This document shows positions 8,402 through 17,800 of a DNA stretch of 52,885 nucleotides, piece after piece. Source of the DNA: Streptomyces sp. CT34 (GTDB lineage: Bacteria > Actinomycetota > Actinomycetes > Streptomycetales > Streptomycetaceae); the NCBI RefSeq assembly GCF_000805335.1, contig NZ_KN708638.1:7428384-7481268 (forward strand), written 5' to 3'. A program made the translations under genes and the position numbers. The notes under the pieces are model-generated. The model was given only the letters and a program-made list of their open reading frames with translations, had not been told where the DNA came from and did not search any database. Position 1 is the first letter of the stretch. Every line of letters begins with the position of its first letter.

Positions 8402-8424
8402 GTTATGTTCGCACGGATTTAACA
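8402..8424. promoter_or_regulatory. AT-rich imperfect palindrome, candidate DeoR operator
   Basis: The divergent region between the DeoR-type gene and the MFS gene holds one AT-rich patch. GTTA at 8402 and TAAC at 8419 are inverted, and TGTT at 8406-8409 mirrors AACA at 8421-8424. This is the kind of degenerate TGTT...AACA site used by DeoR proteins. A possible -35 for the operon, TTGACG, lies at 8516-8521. Both are suggestions, since arms are short and no second copy is evident. Confidence 0.3.
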
Positions 8425-8624
8425 CGGCGCGGGCGGTCGAGCGCACTGCGGATGCCCGTTCCGTTCCCACGCACCATGGCTGGTCGCCGCCCCGATGCGA
8501 AGATTCCGGCCACCCTTGACGCCCCTTTTACGCCGGCGATTGCATCGCTGCGTCCGCCACCGGCCGCCGCCGAAACCCGCTGCCGAACCCGCCGCAGAAT
8601 CCCGCCGCAGAAAGGGGAGCTTCG

Positions 8625-9944
8625 ATGACGAACCCTCCTCCTTGCCCGCCGATCACCCGCCGGGCCCTGATCACCCGTCTCGGCATCCCGCCCACCCTCG
8701 CCTGGGGCTACCTCGGGCTGCTCCTCTTCATGGTCGGAGACGGAGTCGAGTCCGGCTACCTCTCGCCGTACCTCATCGACCGCGGCATCCCGGAGTCCCG
8801 GGTCGCGCTCCTCTTCACCGTCTACGGCATCGCCGCCGCCGTCGCCGCCTGGCTCTCCAGCGTGCTCGCGGACCTGTGGGGCCCGCGCCGGGTGATGTGG
8901 ACCGGCCTCGCCGTCTGGGCCGCCTTCCAGCTGCTCTTCCTCGCCGCCGCCATCCCGGCGTCCAGCTATCCGCTGATGCTGCTCGGCTACGGCCTCCGCG
9001 GCCTGGGCTACCCGCTGTTCGCCTACGGGTTCCTGGTCTGGATCGCCGGCGTCGCGCCCCGGGCACGGCTGGGCGCGGCGATGGGCTGGTTCTGGTTCGC
9101 GTTCACCGGCGGGCTGCCGACGCTCGGTTCCCTCGTCGCCGGCGGGCTGATCCCGCACATCGGCGCATACGCCACGCTGTGGGCGGCGCTGGCACTGGTG
9201 GCCGCGGGCGGGCTGATCGCGCTGCTGCTCGTCCGCGACGACCAGGGCGGCAAGCGGCAGCGGCCGGCCGGCGAGGGGCCACTGGCCACGCTGCTCGGCA
9301 GCGTCACGATCCTCTGGCGCAACCCCCGGGTCGGCGCCGGATCCGTGGTACGGGTCATCAACACCGCATCGCAGTTCGGGTTCTTCGTCATCCTGCCGGT
9401 CCACTTCACCAGGACCGTCGGCTTCGGCCTCACCCAGTGGCTGCACCTGCTCAGCGCGATGTTCGCCACCAACATCTTCGCCAACCTGCTCTTCGGCGTC
9501 GTCGGCGACCGGCTCGGCTGGCGGCGCACCGTCGCCTGGTTCGGCGGCGCCGGCTGCACCCTGAGCACCCTGCTCCTCTTCTACGTCCCGACGACCGCCG
9601 GCCCGAGCTTCCCGCTCGCCTTGGCCGTGGCCGCGTTCTACGGGGCTACGCTGGCGGGATACGTACCGATATCAGCGTTGATGCCCTCTATGGAGCCGCG
9701 ACACAAGGGACAGGCGCTGGCCGCGCTCAACCTGGGCGCCGGCGCCAGCACCTTCGTCGGACCCGCCGTCGTCGCGGCCTTCGTCGGGCCGCTCGGCGTC
9801 GAAGGGGTGGTCTGGATCTTCGCGGGGATGTACGCGGTGAGCACCGTACTCACCCTCTTCCTGAAGCTGCCGGACGAGTCGACCGCGGGGGCGGGCGCCG
9901 GCCGGGACGCCGCCGCGGCGCACACCGCCCCGGCCCGGGCGTGA
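8625..9944 (+). CDS. MFS transporter, polyol permease-like (RbtT/DalT/CsbX type)
   Basis: A 439-residue, twelve-helix major facilitator. The first helix region LAWGYLGLLLFMVGDGVESG, followed by YLSPYLIDRGI, resembles the polyol permease family that includes ribitol and D-arabinitol carriers. A-type loops between helices 2 and 3 (LADLWGPRRVMW) and 8 and 9 (VGDRLGWRRTVAW) carry the expected G-x-x-x-D/R-x-G-x-R-R pattern. A central cytoplasmic loop (RDDQGGKRQR) separates the halves. The ATG follows AAAGGGGAG. It is first in a five-gene operon with two FGGY kinases, which fits import of a polyol or ketose followed by phosphorylation. The substrate is inferred from family and context only. Confidence 0.85.
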   Translation: MTNPPPCPPITRRALITRLGIPPTLAWGYLGLLLFMVGDGVESGYLSPYLIDRGIPESRVALLFTVYGIAAAVAAWLSSVLADLWGPRRVMWTGLAVWAAFQLLFLAAAIPASSYPLMLLGYGLRGLGYPLFAYGFLVWIAGVAPRARLGAAMGWFWFAFTGGLPTLGSLVAGGLIPHIGAYATLWAALALVAAGGLIALLLVRDDQGGKRQRPAGEGPLATLLGSVTILWRNPRVGAGSVVRVINTASQFGFFVILPVHFTRTVGFGLTQWLHLLSAMFATNIFANLLFGVVGDRLGWRRTVAWFGGAGCTLSTLLLFYVPTTAGPSFPLALAVAAFYGATLAGYVPISALMPSMEPRHKGQALAALNLGAGASTFVGPAVVAAFVGPLGVEGVVWIFAGMYAVSTVLTLFLKLPDESTAGAGAGRDAAAAHTAPARA

Positions 9945-9957
9945 AGGGACCCCACTG

Positions 9958-11568
9958 ATGTCCGTACTGACCGTCGACGTCGGCACCACCGTCATCAAGT
10001 CCGTCGTCTTCGACGACCGGGGCACCGAGATCGCGGTCTCCCGGGTCGCCACCGAAGTGCTCCGCCCGCACCCCGGATGGGCCGAACAGGACATGGACGC
10101 CGTCTGGCACGCCGTGGTCCGCACCGTCCGCGAGGTCCTCACCGAGCTGACCGACCCGGTCCGGCTGGTCTCCTTCACCGCGCAGGGCGACGGCGCCTGG
10201 CTCGTCGACGACCGCGGGCGTCCCACCGGCCCGGCGATCCTCTGGTCCGACGGCCGGGCCGGCGACCAGCTCACCGCCTGGCAGCGGGACGGGGTCCTGG
10301 AAGCGGCCTTCCGCCGCAACGGCTCGCTGACCTGCACCGGCATGCCCAACGCCCTCTTCAGCTGGCTCGCCGCCCACGACCCGGACCGGCTCGCCCGCTC
10401 CGCCACCTCGCTCACCGCCGCCGGCTGGCTCTTCCTCCGCCTCACCGGCGTCCGCGCCAGCGACGAATCGGACGCCTCGGCGCCGTTCCTCGACCACACC
10501 ACCGGCGACTACGACCCGGAGATCCTCGACCTGTTCGGCCTGTCCGCGTACGCCCGGCTGCTGCCCACCGTCCTCGGCGAGTCCCAGCGGATCGCCGAGC
10601 TCACCCGCGAGGCCGCGGACCGGCTGGGGCTGCCGGCCGGGCTGCCCGTCGTGATGGCCCCGTACGACATCGCCGCCACCGCCCGCGGCGTCGGCGTGGT
10701 CAACCCCGGCCAGGCGTGCAGCATCCTCGGCACCACACTGTGCACCGAGATCGTCCGCACCGGGATCGACACCACCGGCGAACCGTCCGGCATCAACATC
10801 GCCTACCGCGGGCGCGAACGGGTGCTGCGCGCCTTCCCCACCCTCAACGGCGCCGAGGTCCTCGGCTGGGCGGCCCGGATGCTGCACCTCCCCGGTCCGC
10901 CGGAACTCGCCCGCCTGGCCTTCGCGTCGCGGCCCGGCGCCCGCGGGCTGATGTTCCTGCCGTACCTCTCCCCGGCCGGCGAGCGCGCGCCGTTCCTCGA
11001 CCCGGCCGCCCGCGGCTCCTTCTGGGGCCTGTCCCTGGAGCACACCCCGGCCGACCTCGCCCGCGCCGTCTTCGACGGGCTCTCGCTGGTCCTGCGCGAC
11101 TCGCTGGCGGCGGCCCGTACGGACGTCACCGAGCTGCGGCTGTGCGGCGGCGGCGCCAACAGCGACGCCTGGTGCGCGCTGATCGCCGACGCCACAGGGG
11201 TGCCCACCGCCCGCTCCCAGGACACCGAACTCGGCGCCAAGGGGGCCTTCCTCACCGGCCTGGTCCGCACCGGCGCGGAGAGCAGCATGCACCGCGCCGC
11301 GGACAAGTACGTACGGATGCAGCGGAGTTGGCAGCCCGATCCGGCGCGCACGGAGTTCTACACCGCGCTCTACGAAGACTTCCTCCACTGGCGCGCCGTC
11401 GCCCGGGAGGCGGGCTGGCGGGGCGCCGCGACCCCGCCCGCGGACGCCGGGCGGAGGGCTCCCGGTACGTCCGGTACGTCCGGCGCGGCCGACTCGTTCA
11501 CAGCACGCCGCATCGACACCACCCACCACCCCGCCGCGACCCCTGCCCCTGGAGGCACCCGTGTCTGA
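9958..11568 (+). CDS. FGGY-family carbohydrate kinase (first of two)
   Basis: A 536-residue sugar kinase of the FGGY family. The N-terminal phosphate-binding loop is TVDVGTTVIKSVVFD (residues 5-19), the substrate-domain aspartate is in MAPYDIAATA (Asp237), and the C-terminal ATP domain has SILGTTLCTE and LRLCGGGANSDAWCALIAD. Sequence in the sugar-binding half (AILWSDGRAGDQL) resembles L-xylulose/polyol kinases more than glycerol kinase, but I cannot assign a substrate. The last 60 residues are Ala/Pro/Thr-rich and look disordered. It starts 13 bases after the permease stop behind GAAGGGAC and overlaps the next kinase by eight bases. Confidence 0.88.
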   Translation: MSVLTVDVGTTVIKSVVFDDRGTEIAVSRVATEVLRPHPGWAEQDMDAVWHAVVRTVREVLTELTDPVRLVSFTAQGDGAWLVDDRGRPTGPAILWSDGRAGDQLTAWQRDGVLEAAFRRNGSLTCTGMPNALFSWLAAHDPDRLARSATSLTAAGWLFLRLTGVRASDESDASAPFLDHTTGDYDPEILDLFGLSAYARLLPTVLGESQRIAELTREAADRLGLPAGLPVVMAPYDIAATARGVGVVNPGQACSILGTTLCTEIVRTGIDTTGEPSGINIAYRGRERVLRAFPTLNGAEVLGWAARMLHLPGPPELARLAFASRPGARGLMFLPYLSPAGERAPFLDPAARGSFWGLSLEHTPADLARAVFDGLSLVLRDSLAAARTDVTELRLCGGGANSDAWCALIADATGVPTARSQDTELGAKGAFLTGLVRTGAESSMHRAADKYVRMQRSWQPDPARTEFYTALYEDFLHWRAVAREAGWRGAATPPADAGRRAPGTSGTSGAADSFTARRIDTTHHPAATPAPGGTRV

Positions 11569-13069
11569 CCAGCACCCTCCCGGAAGTACCGCTCCCCTCG
11601 ACGGCATCTGGCTCGGCCTCGACCTCGGCACCCAGAGCGCCCGCTGCCTCGCCGTCGACGGCACCGGGCAGGTCCTCGCCACCGCCGCCCGCCCGCTCAC
11701 CAGCCGGCGGGTGGGCAAACGCCATGAGCAGGACGCCGAGGAGTGGTGGAGCGCGCTGTCCGCGGCCTGCCGGGAGGCGCTGGAGGGCATCGACGCCGGC
11801 CGGGTCCGCGGGCTGGCCATCGACGGCACCTCCGGCACCGTCCTGCTCGCCGACGCGCACGGCACCCCGCTCACCCCGGGGCTGATGTACGACGACGGGC
11901 GCGCCGCCGACCAGGCCGCGGCGGTCAACGAGGCCGGGGGAGCGGTCTGGCGCGAGCTGGGCTACCGCGGCATGCCGCCGTCCTGGGCGCTGCCCAAGCT
12001 CCGCTGGCTGCTGGACCACGAGCCGGGACTCGCCAACGGCACCCGGCTGCTGCACCAAGTCGACACCATCACCTGGAAGTTGGCGGGACGTCAGGTACCG
12101 AGCGACGCCAGCCACGCGCTCAAGACCGGCTACCACCTCGTCGAGGAGCGCTGGCCGCACGAGGTGCTGGACCGGCTCGGCGTACCGGGGGCCCTGCTGC
12201 CCGACGTCGTACGGCCCGGCACCGTACTCGGCACCGTCTGCGCCGAGGCCGCCGACGCCACCGGCATCCCCGCCGGAACGGCCGTCGTCGCCGGCATGAC
12301 CGACGGCTGCGCAGCGCAGATCGGTGCCGGCGCGCTCACCCCGGGCGCCTGGAACGCGGTGCTCGGCACCACCCTCGTCCTCAAGGGCAGCAGCGACCAC
12401 CTGATCCGCGATCCGGCGGGCGTGGTCTACTGCCACCGCGGCCCCGGCGAGACCTGGCTGCCGGGCGGCGCCTCCAGCAGCGGCGCGGGCGTCATCTCCC
12501 AGTACTTCCACAGCGAGAACCTCGACGTGCTCACCGAGCAGGCCGCCGCCCTGGACCCGGACGCGGTCGCCTACCCCCTGGTCTCCACCGGCGGCGAGCG
12601 CTTCCCGTTCCGCGCCCCCGAGGCCGAACCCTTCATCCTCGGTGAAGTCCCCACCCGCGCCGCCGAGTTCCACGCCTATCTGCTCGGCGTCGCCTGCGTC
12701 GAACGGCTCTGCTTCGACTACCTCGACCACCTCGGCGCGCCCATCGACGGCCCGCTCACCCTCACCGGCGGCGGTGCCCGCAACGCCTACTGGTGCCGGC
12801 TGCGCGCCGAGGTCCTGGGCCGGCCCGTGCACGTCCCGGAGCACGCCGAAGGCGCCCTCGGCATGGCCGTCCTCGCCGCCACCGCCTCCGGCGCGAGCCT
12901 CCGGGACGCGGTCGCCGCGATGGTCCGCCCCGGCACCGAAGTCCGCCCCGACCCCGCCCGCACCGCCCGCTACCTCCCCGTCTACCTCCGCTTCGTCGAC
13001 GAACTCACCCGCCGCGGCTGGCTCGAACCCGCCGTGGCCGACCACGCCCGCAGGAGGGCCGCGCAGTGA
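11561..13069 (+). CDS. FGGY-family carbohydrate kinase (second), D-ribulokinase/SePSK-like
   Basis: A 502-residue FGGY kinase distinct from its neighbour. Key elements are the phosphate loop GLDLGTQSARCLAVDG (residues 19-34), the substrate loop AIDGTSGTVLLADAHG (86-101), PGLMYDDGRAADQ (106-118) and the putative catalytic aspartate in AGMTDGCAAQIGAG (Asp248). The combination of D-L-G-T-x-S-A-R and D-G-T-S is characteristic of the xylulokinase-like/D-ribulokinase (SePSK) branch. The GTG start lies after GGAGG and overlaps the previous stop. Its stop overlaps the phosphatase start, so all three are likely translated together. Two different kinases in one operon suggest two phosphorylation steps or two substrates. 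Confidence 0.88.
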   Translation: MSDQHPPGSTAPLDGIWLGLDLGTQSARCLAVDGTGQVLATAARPLTSRRVGKRHEQDAEEWWSALSAACREALEGIDAGRVRGLAIDGTSGTVLLADAHGTPLTPGLMYDDGRAADQAAAVNEAGGAVWRELGYRGMPPSWALPKLRWLLDHEPGLANGTRLLHQVDTITWKLAGRQVPSDASHALKTGYHLVEERWPHEVLDRLGVPGALLPDVVRPGTVLGTVCAEAADATGIPAGTAVVAGMTDGCAAQIGAGALTPGAWNAVLGTTLVLKGSSDHLIRDPAGVVYCHRGPGETWLPGGASSSGAGVISQYFHSENLDVLTEQAAALDPDAVAYPLVSTGGERFPFRAPEAEPFILGEVPTRAAEFHAYLLGVACVERLCFDYLDHLGAPIDGPLTLTGGGARNAYWCRLRAEVLGRPVHVPEHAEGALGMAVLAATASGASLRDAVAAMVRPGTEVRPDPARTARYLPVYLRFVDELTRRGWLEPAVADHARRRAAQ

Positions 13070-13692
13070 CCGACTTCATCCTCGTACGCCACGGCGAGAC
13101 CGTGTGGCATGCGGAGAACCGCTACGCCGGCCGCTCCGACGTCCCACTCACCGACCACGGGCGCGAACAGGCCCGCGCCCTCGCCCACTGGGCCGCCACC
13201 GCCGGCCTCACCGCCGTCTGGAGCTCCCCGCTCTCCCGCGCCCGGCTCACCGCCGCCCCCGCCGCCGACGCCTGCGGCCTGACCCCGCACACCGACGAAC
13301 GGCTCTACGAGGTCGACTTCGGCCAGGGCGAGGGCCTGACCCGGGACGAGATGCGGCAGCGCTTCCCCGAGCGGCTGGCCGCCTTCCTCGCCGACCCGGT
13401 CGAGAACCACCTCCCCGGCGGCGAGCACCCGCGCCGGGCCGCCGAACGCGCCGCCGCCTGCCTCGCCGACATCGCCCGCGAACAGCCCGACGGCCGGGTG
13501 CTGCTGGTCGCCCACTCCACCCTCGTCCGGGTCCTGCTCTGCCACCTGCTGGGCATCCCGCTCCGCGACTACCGCCGGGTCTTCCCCCAGCTGCACAACG
13601 GCGCCCTCACCGAAATCCGGGTGGAGCACGGACGGACCGCGCTGCTGTGCCTCAACGCCCCCGCCCTCAACCGGACCCCCGCCCTGCACTGA
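13066..13692 (+). CDS. Histidine phosphatase superfamily protein (phosphoglycerate mutase-like)
   Basis: A 208-residue branch-1 histidine phosphatase. The phosphohistidine motif is LVRHGET (Arg8, His9), the second arginine lies in SSPLSRAR (Arg58), the acid residue in YEVDFGQGEG (Glu82) and the second histidine in LLVAHSTLVR (His150). These are the complete catalytic set for dephosphorylating small phospho-metabolites; the length is shorter than true phosphoglycerate mutases, which favours a phosphatase. The GTG start overlaps the upstream kinase stop (GTGA). In this operon it may remove phosphate from a sugar-phosphate intermediate or act as a detoxifying housekeeper. Confidence 0.87.
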   Translation: MTDFILVRHGETVWHAENRYAGRSDVPLTDHGREQARALAHWAATAGLTAVWSSPLSRARLTAAPAADACGLTPHTDERLYEVDFGQGEGLTRDEMRQRFPERLAAFLADPVENHLPGGEHPRRAAERAAACLADIAREQPDGRVLLVAHSTLVRVLLCHLLGIPLRDYRRVFPQLHNGALTEIRVEHGRTALLCLNAPALNRTPALH

Positions 13693-13740
13693 CCGGCCGC
13701 ACGGCCACCACGCCCCCACCGCCTCCAGGAGACACCCCGC

Positions 13741-14766
13741 ATGACCACCACCGTCCTCGCCGCCGGCAACCACTTCATCCACCCGAGCCTGTTCAGCGCG
13801 GCCGTACGCACCGCGGCCGGGGACACGCCCCTGGAGATACGCGAGCTCCAGTTCGGCTGGCCGCACACCCCCTTCGGCCCGGTCGCCGAGGTCATCGAGG
13901 CGTCCGGCACCGAGGACGAGATGATCGAGGCCCTCCAGGGCGTCGAGATCTGCGTCACCGAACACGGCCCGCTCACCGAGCGGATCCTCGCCCACTGCCC
14001 CGGCCTCAAGCTCTTCTGCACCAGCCGCGGCGGCCCGGTCAACGCCAACCTCGAAGCCGCCACCCGGCACGGCGTCGCCGTCTGCCACGCCCCCGGCCGC
14101 AACGCCACCGCCACCGCCGAACACACCCTCACCCTGCTGCTGGCCGCCGCCCGCGGCGTCGGCGACACCCACACCGACCTGCGCCGCGGCGTCTGGCGCG
14201 GCGACTACTACGACTACGACAACTGCGGTATCGAGATCGACGGCGCCACCGTCGGCCTGATCGGCTTCGGCGCCATCGGCAGCCGCGTCGCCAAGGTCCT
14301 GCACGCCATGGGCGCCCGGGTCCTCGTCCACGACCCCTACGTGCGCCCCGAGGCGCTGGCCGGCATCGCCGAGCAGGTCTCCCTCGACGAGCTGCTCACC
14401 CGCTCCCGCATCGTCTCGCTGCACGCCCGGGTCACCCCGGAGACCACCGGCATGATCGGCCGCGACCGGCTCGCCGCGATGCCGCGCGGTGCGGTGCTCG
14501 TCAACTGCGCCCGGGGCGCGCTGCTGGACTACGACGCGGTCTGCGACGCCCTGGAATCCGGGCAGCTGGCCGGCGCCGGCTTCGACGTCTTCCCCGAGGA
14601 GCCGATCCCGGCCGGCTCCCGGCTGCTGACCGCCCCCCGCGTGGTCCTCACCCCGCACATCGCCGGCGGCAGCCAGCAGGTCGCCCACAAGGCCGCGGCG
14701 ATCGTCGCCGGCGACGTCGGCCGCTACCTGCGCGGCGAACCCCTCCGCCACCAGGCCAACGCCTGA
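13741..14766 (+). CDS. D-isomer-specific 2-hydroxyacid dehydrogenase
   Basis: A 341-residue NAD(P)-dependent dehydrogenase of the SerA/PdxB/formate dehydrogenase group. The nucleotide site is VGLIGFGAIGSRVAKVL (glycines 175, 177, 180), Asp198 in VHDPYV follows the second strand and favours NAD, and the catalytic trio is Arg258 (NCARGALLD), Glu286/287 (DVFPEEP) and His306 (TPHIAGG). The substrate-binding domain is split around the Rossmann domain as usual. Forty-eight bases separate it from the phosphatase, with AGGAG before the start, so it is probably the last gene of the operon. The presence of an oxidoreductase acting on hydroxyacids beside sugar kinases is unusual for a plain pentitol pathway. 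Confidence 0.88.
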   Translation: MTTTVLAAGNHFIHPSLFSAAVRTAAGDTPLEIRELQFGWPHTPFGPVAEVIEASGTEDEMIEALQGVEICVTEHGPLTERILAHCPGLKLFCTSRGGPVNANLEAATRHGVAVCHAPGRNATATAEHTLTLLLAAARGVGDTHTDLRRGVWRGDYYDYDNCGIEIDGATVGLIGFGAIGSRVAKVLHAMGARVLVHDPYVRPEALAGIAEQVSLDELLTRSRIVSLHARVTPETTGMIGRDRLAAMPRGAVLVNCARGALLDYDAVCDALESGQLAGAGFDVFPEEPIPAGSRLLTAPRVVLTPHIAGGSQQVAHKAAAIVAGDVGRYLRGEPLRHQANA

Positions 14767-14781
14767 CACGCACCGCACACC

Positions 14782-14827
14782 GAAAGCGCCGGGCGGACTG
14801 GAAACCTCCAGCCCGCCCGGCGCTTTC
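14782..14827. terminator. Bidirectional terminator between the catabolic operon and lysX
   Basis: GAAAGCGCCGGGCG from 14782 pairs with CGCCCGGCGCTTTC ending at 14827, with a short extra ACTGG/CCAG pairing inside. The stem is long, perfect in its outer 14 bases and flanked by T-rich and A-rich ends, so it can stop transcription from both converging units. Confidence 0.82.
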
Positions 14828-14840
14828 CTGCCTGCTGCGG

Positions 14841-17800
14841 TCAGCGCCGCCGAACCAGCGGGAACGGCAGCGTCTCGCGGATCGACAGACCGGTCAGGAA
14901 CATCACCAGCCGGTCCACGCCGATGCCCAGACCACCGGTCGGCGGCATCGCGAACTCCAGCGCCTGGAGGAAGTCCTCGTCCAGCTCCATCGCCTCCGGG
15001 TCACCGCCGGCCGCCAGCAGCGACTGCGCGGTGAGCCGCCGCCGCTGCTCGACCGGGTCGGTCAACTCCGAGTAGGCGGTGCCCAGTTCGGTGCCGAACG
15101 CGACCAGGTCCCAGCGCTCGGCGAGCCGCGGGTCGACCCGGTGCTGACGCGTCAGCGGCGAGACATCGGTGGGGAAGTCCTTGTAGAAGGTCGGCAGCGT
15201 GGTCTTCTCCTCGACCAGCCGCTCGTACATCTCCAGCACGATGTCGCCGCGGCCCATCTCCGGCTTCACCGGCACCGACGAGGCGTTGCACAGCCGCCGC
15301 AGCACATCGGGGTCGGTGTCCGCGTGGACCTCCTCGCCCAGTGCCTCGGAGATCGCGCCGTAGACGGTCTTGACCGGCCAGATGCCCGAGATGTCGTGCT
15401 CGACCAACCGTCCGTTCTTGTCCGCCTTGCGGGCGGTGGCGCTGCCGAACGCCGCGACCGCCGCGCCCTGGATCAGCTCCCGGGTCAGGTTGAGCATCAC
15501 GTCGTAGTCGGCGAACGCCTGGTACGCCTCCAGCATCGTGAACTCGGGGTTGTGCTTGTACGAGATGCCCTCGTTGCGGAACGTCCGCCCCATCTCGAAG
15601 ACCTTCTCCATACCGCCCACGCAGAGCCGCTTGAGGTACAGCTCCGGCGCGATCCGCAGATACAGGTCCAGGTCGTAGGCGTTGATGTGGGTGTGGAACG
15701 GACGGGCGTTGGCGCCACCGTGGATCTGCTGGAGCATCGGCGTCTCGACTTCGAGATAGCCGCGTTCGATCAGCCCCTGGCGCAGCGCCTGCACGGCCGT
15801 GCTGCGCGCCCGTACGGTGTCCCGCGCGTCCGGCGAGACGACCAGGTCCACATACCGCTGGCGGACCTTGGCCTCCGGGTCGGACAGACCGCGCCGCTTG
15901 TCCGGCAGCGGACGCAGGCACTTGGCGGTCAGCCGCCACCGGGTCACGAACACGGTCAGCTCGCCGCGCTCGCTGGTGCCGACCTCGCCCTCGGCCTCGA
16001 CATGGTCACCGAGGTCCACGTCCGTGCCGAAGCGCTCCAGCAGCTCGGCGCCGCTGCCGTCCCGGGTCAGCGCGATCTGCAGATCGCCGGACCAGTCCCG
16101 CAGCACCGCGAAGAGCACGCCGCCGTGGTCGCGGGTGAGCAGCACCCGCCCGGCGACGGTGACGGTCTTGCCGGTACGCTCCCCGGCCGCCAGCTCCCGG
16201 TGCTCCTCGCAGACCTGGCCGAGGGTGTGCGTCCGCTGCACGCCGACCGGGTACGGATCCGTACCGGCCTCCCGCAGCCGCTCCAGCTTGCGGTGCCGCA
16301 CCCGCACCTGCTCGGGCAGCGCGGCCAGCTCCTGCTCCCGCAGCTCCTTCTCGCCGGCCGGCGGCGCCTGCACCAGGCCGAGCTCGTCCAGCGACGGCAG
16401 ACCCGCGGTGCTCGCCGGGGCCAGCACCCGCTTCTTGTGGCCCTTGCCCCACAGCTTGCCCAGGCTCGGCACGGCCACGAAGCCCTCGGCGATACCGGAG
16501 GCCATACCGATCCGGGCCAGCGCACCGGCGTCCGCGTAGCACAGGAACCGCGGGTACCACTCCGGGAGGTACTTCGAGTTCGAGCGGTAGAGCGCCTCCA
16601 GCTGCCACCAGCGGGAGAAGAACAGCAGCAGCCGGCGCCAGAACTTCAGCACCGGACCGGCGCCGATCCGGGCGCCCTCCTCGAAGGCGGACCGGAAGAC
16701 CGCGAAGTTCAGCGAGATCCGCCGCACCCCGAGCGTGCCGGCCTGGGCGCACAGCTGGGCGACCATGAACTCCATCACGCCGTTGGGCGCGCTGCGGTCG
16801 CGGCGCATCAGGTCCAGCGAGATGCCGTCCTTGCCCCAGGGGACGAAGGACAGCAGCGCGATCATGTTGCCGTCGCCGTCGAAGGCCTCGGCCAGCAGGC
16901 AGTCGCCGTCCTGCTGGTCGCCCAGCCGGTCCAGCGCCATCGAGAAGCCGCGCTCGGTCTCGGTGTCGCGCCAGGCGTCCGCGCGGTGGATGACCTCCTG
17001 CATCTCCGCGTCGGTCAGCTCGGAGTGGCGCCGTACGCGGAACGTCGCGCCGGCCCGCTCGACGCGGTTGACGGCCTGGCGGGTGACCCGCATCTCACGG
17101 CCGTTCAGATCGAACCCGGCGACGTGCAGGATCGCCTCGTCGCCGAGTTGCAGCGCGCCCAGCCCGGCGCGGGCGAACGCCTTCGCGCCGTCCTCGCTGG
17201 CGCCCATGACGGCGGGCTGCCAGCCGTAGCGACCGGCGACCTCCAGCCACGCCTCGATGGCCGGCGCCCACGCCTCGCGGTCACCGACCGGGTCACCACT
17301 GGCCAGGCAGACCCCGGCCTCCACGCGGTAGGTCACGGCGGCCTTGCCGCTGGGGGAGAAGACCACGGCCTTGTCCCGGCGGGTGGCGAAGTAGCCCAGC
17401 GAGTCCTGGCTGCCGTACTTGTTCAGCAGCGCCCGGATGCGGTCCTCTTCGTCGCCGTGCAGCGCGGCTTCCATCCGCTGCGAGCGGAAGAGGGTGGCGG
17501 CGGCGTTCAGCAGCGCCAGCGCGCCCAGCAGACCGAGGACGGTGCCGGTCCAGTGCGGCGGATGCCCCTCGACGATCTTGCCGCCGACCAGCCCGCCGCA
17601 GACGCGGTTGGCGGCCCACAGCAGACGGTTGCCGCCGCCGTGCTCCAGCGACCCGGGCGTCAGCGAGACCAGCCCCCAGCCGAGCAGCACCGCCACCACG
17701 AGCCCGGCGCCCAGCACCAGGGCGGCCCGCAGGAACGCACCGCGCCGGGTGATCGCGTAGAACTCCCGGTGCGCGACCAGCAGCAGCACCAGTGCGCCCG

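Noticed and set aside
9850..11928. Long minus-strand frame opposite the FGGY kinases
   Set aside because: No domain is recognisable and it is antisense to two clear kinase genes; third-position GC favours the plus strand.
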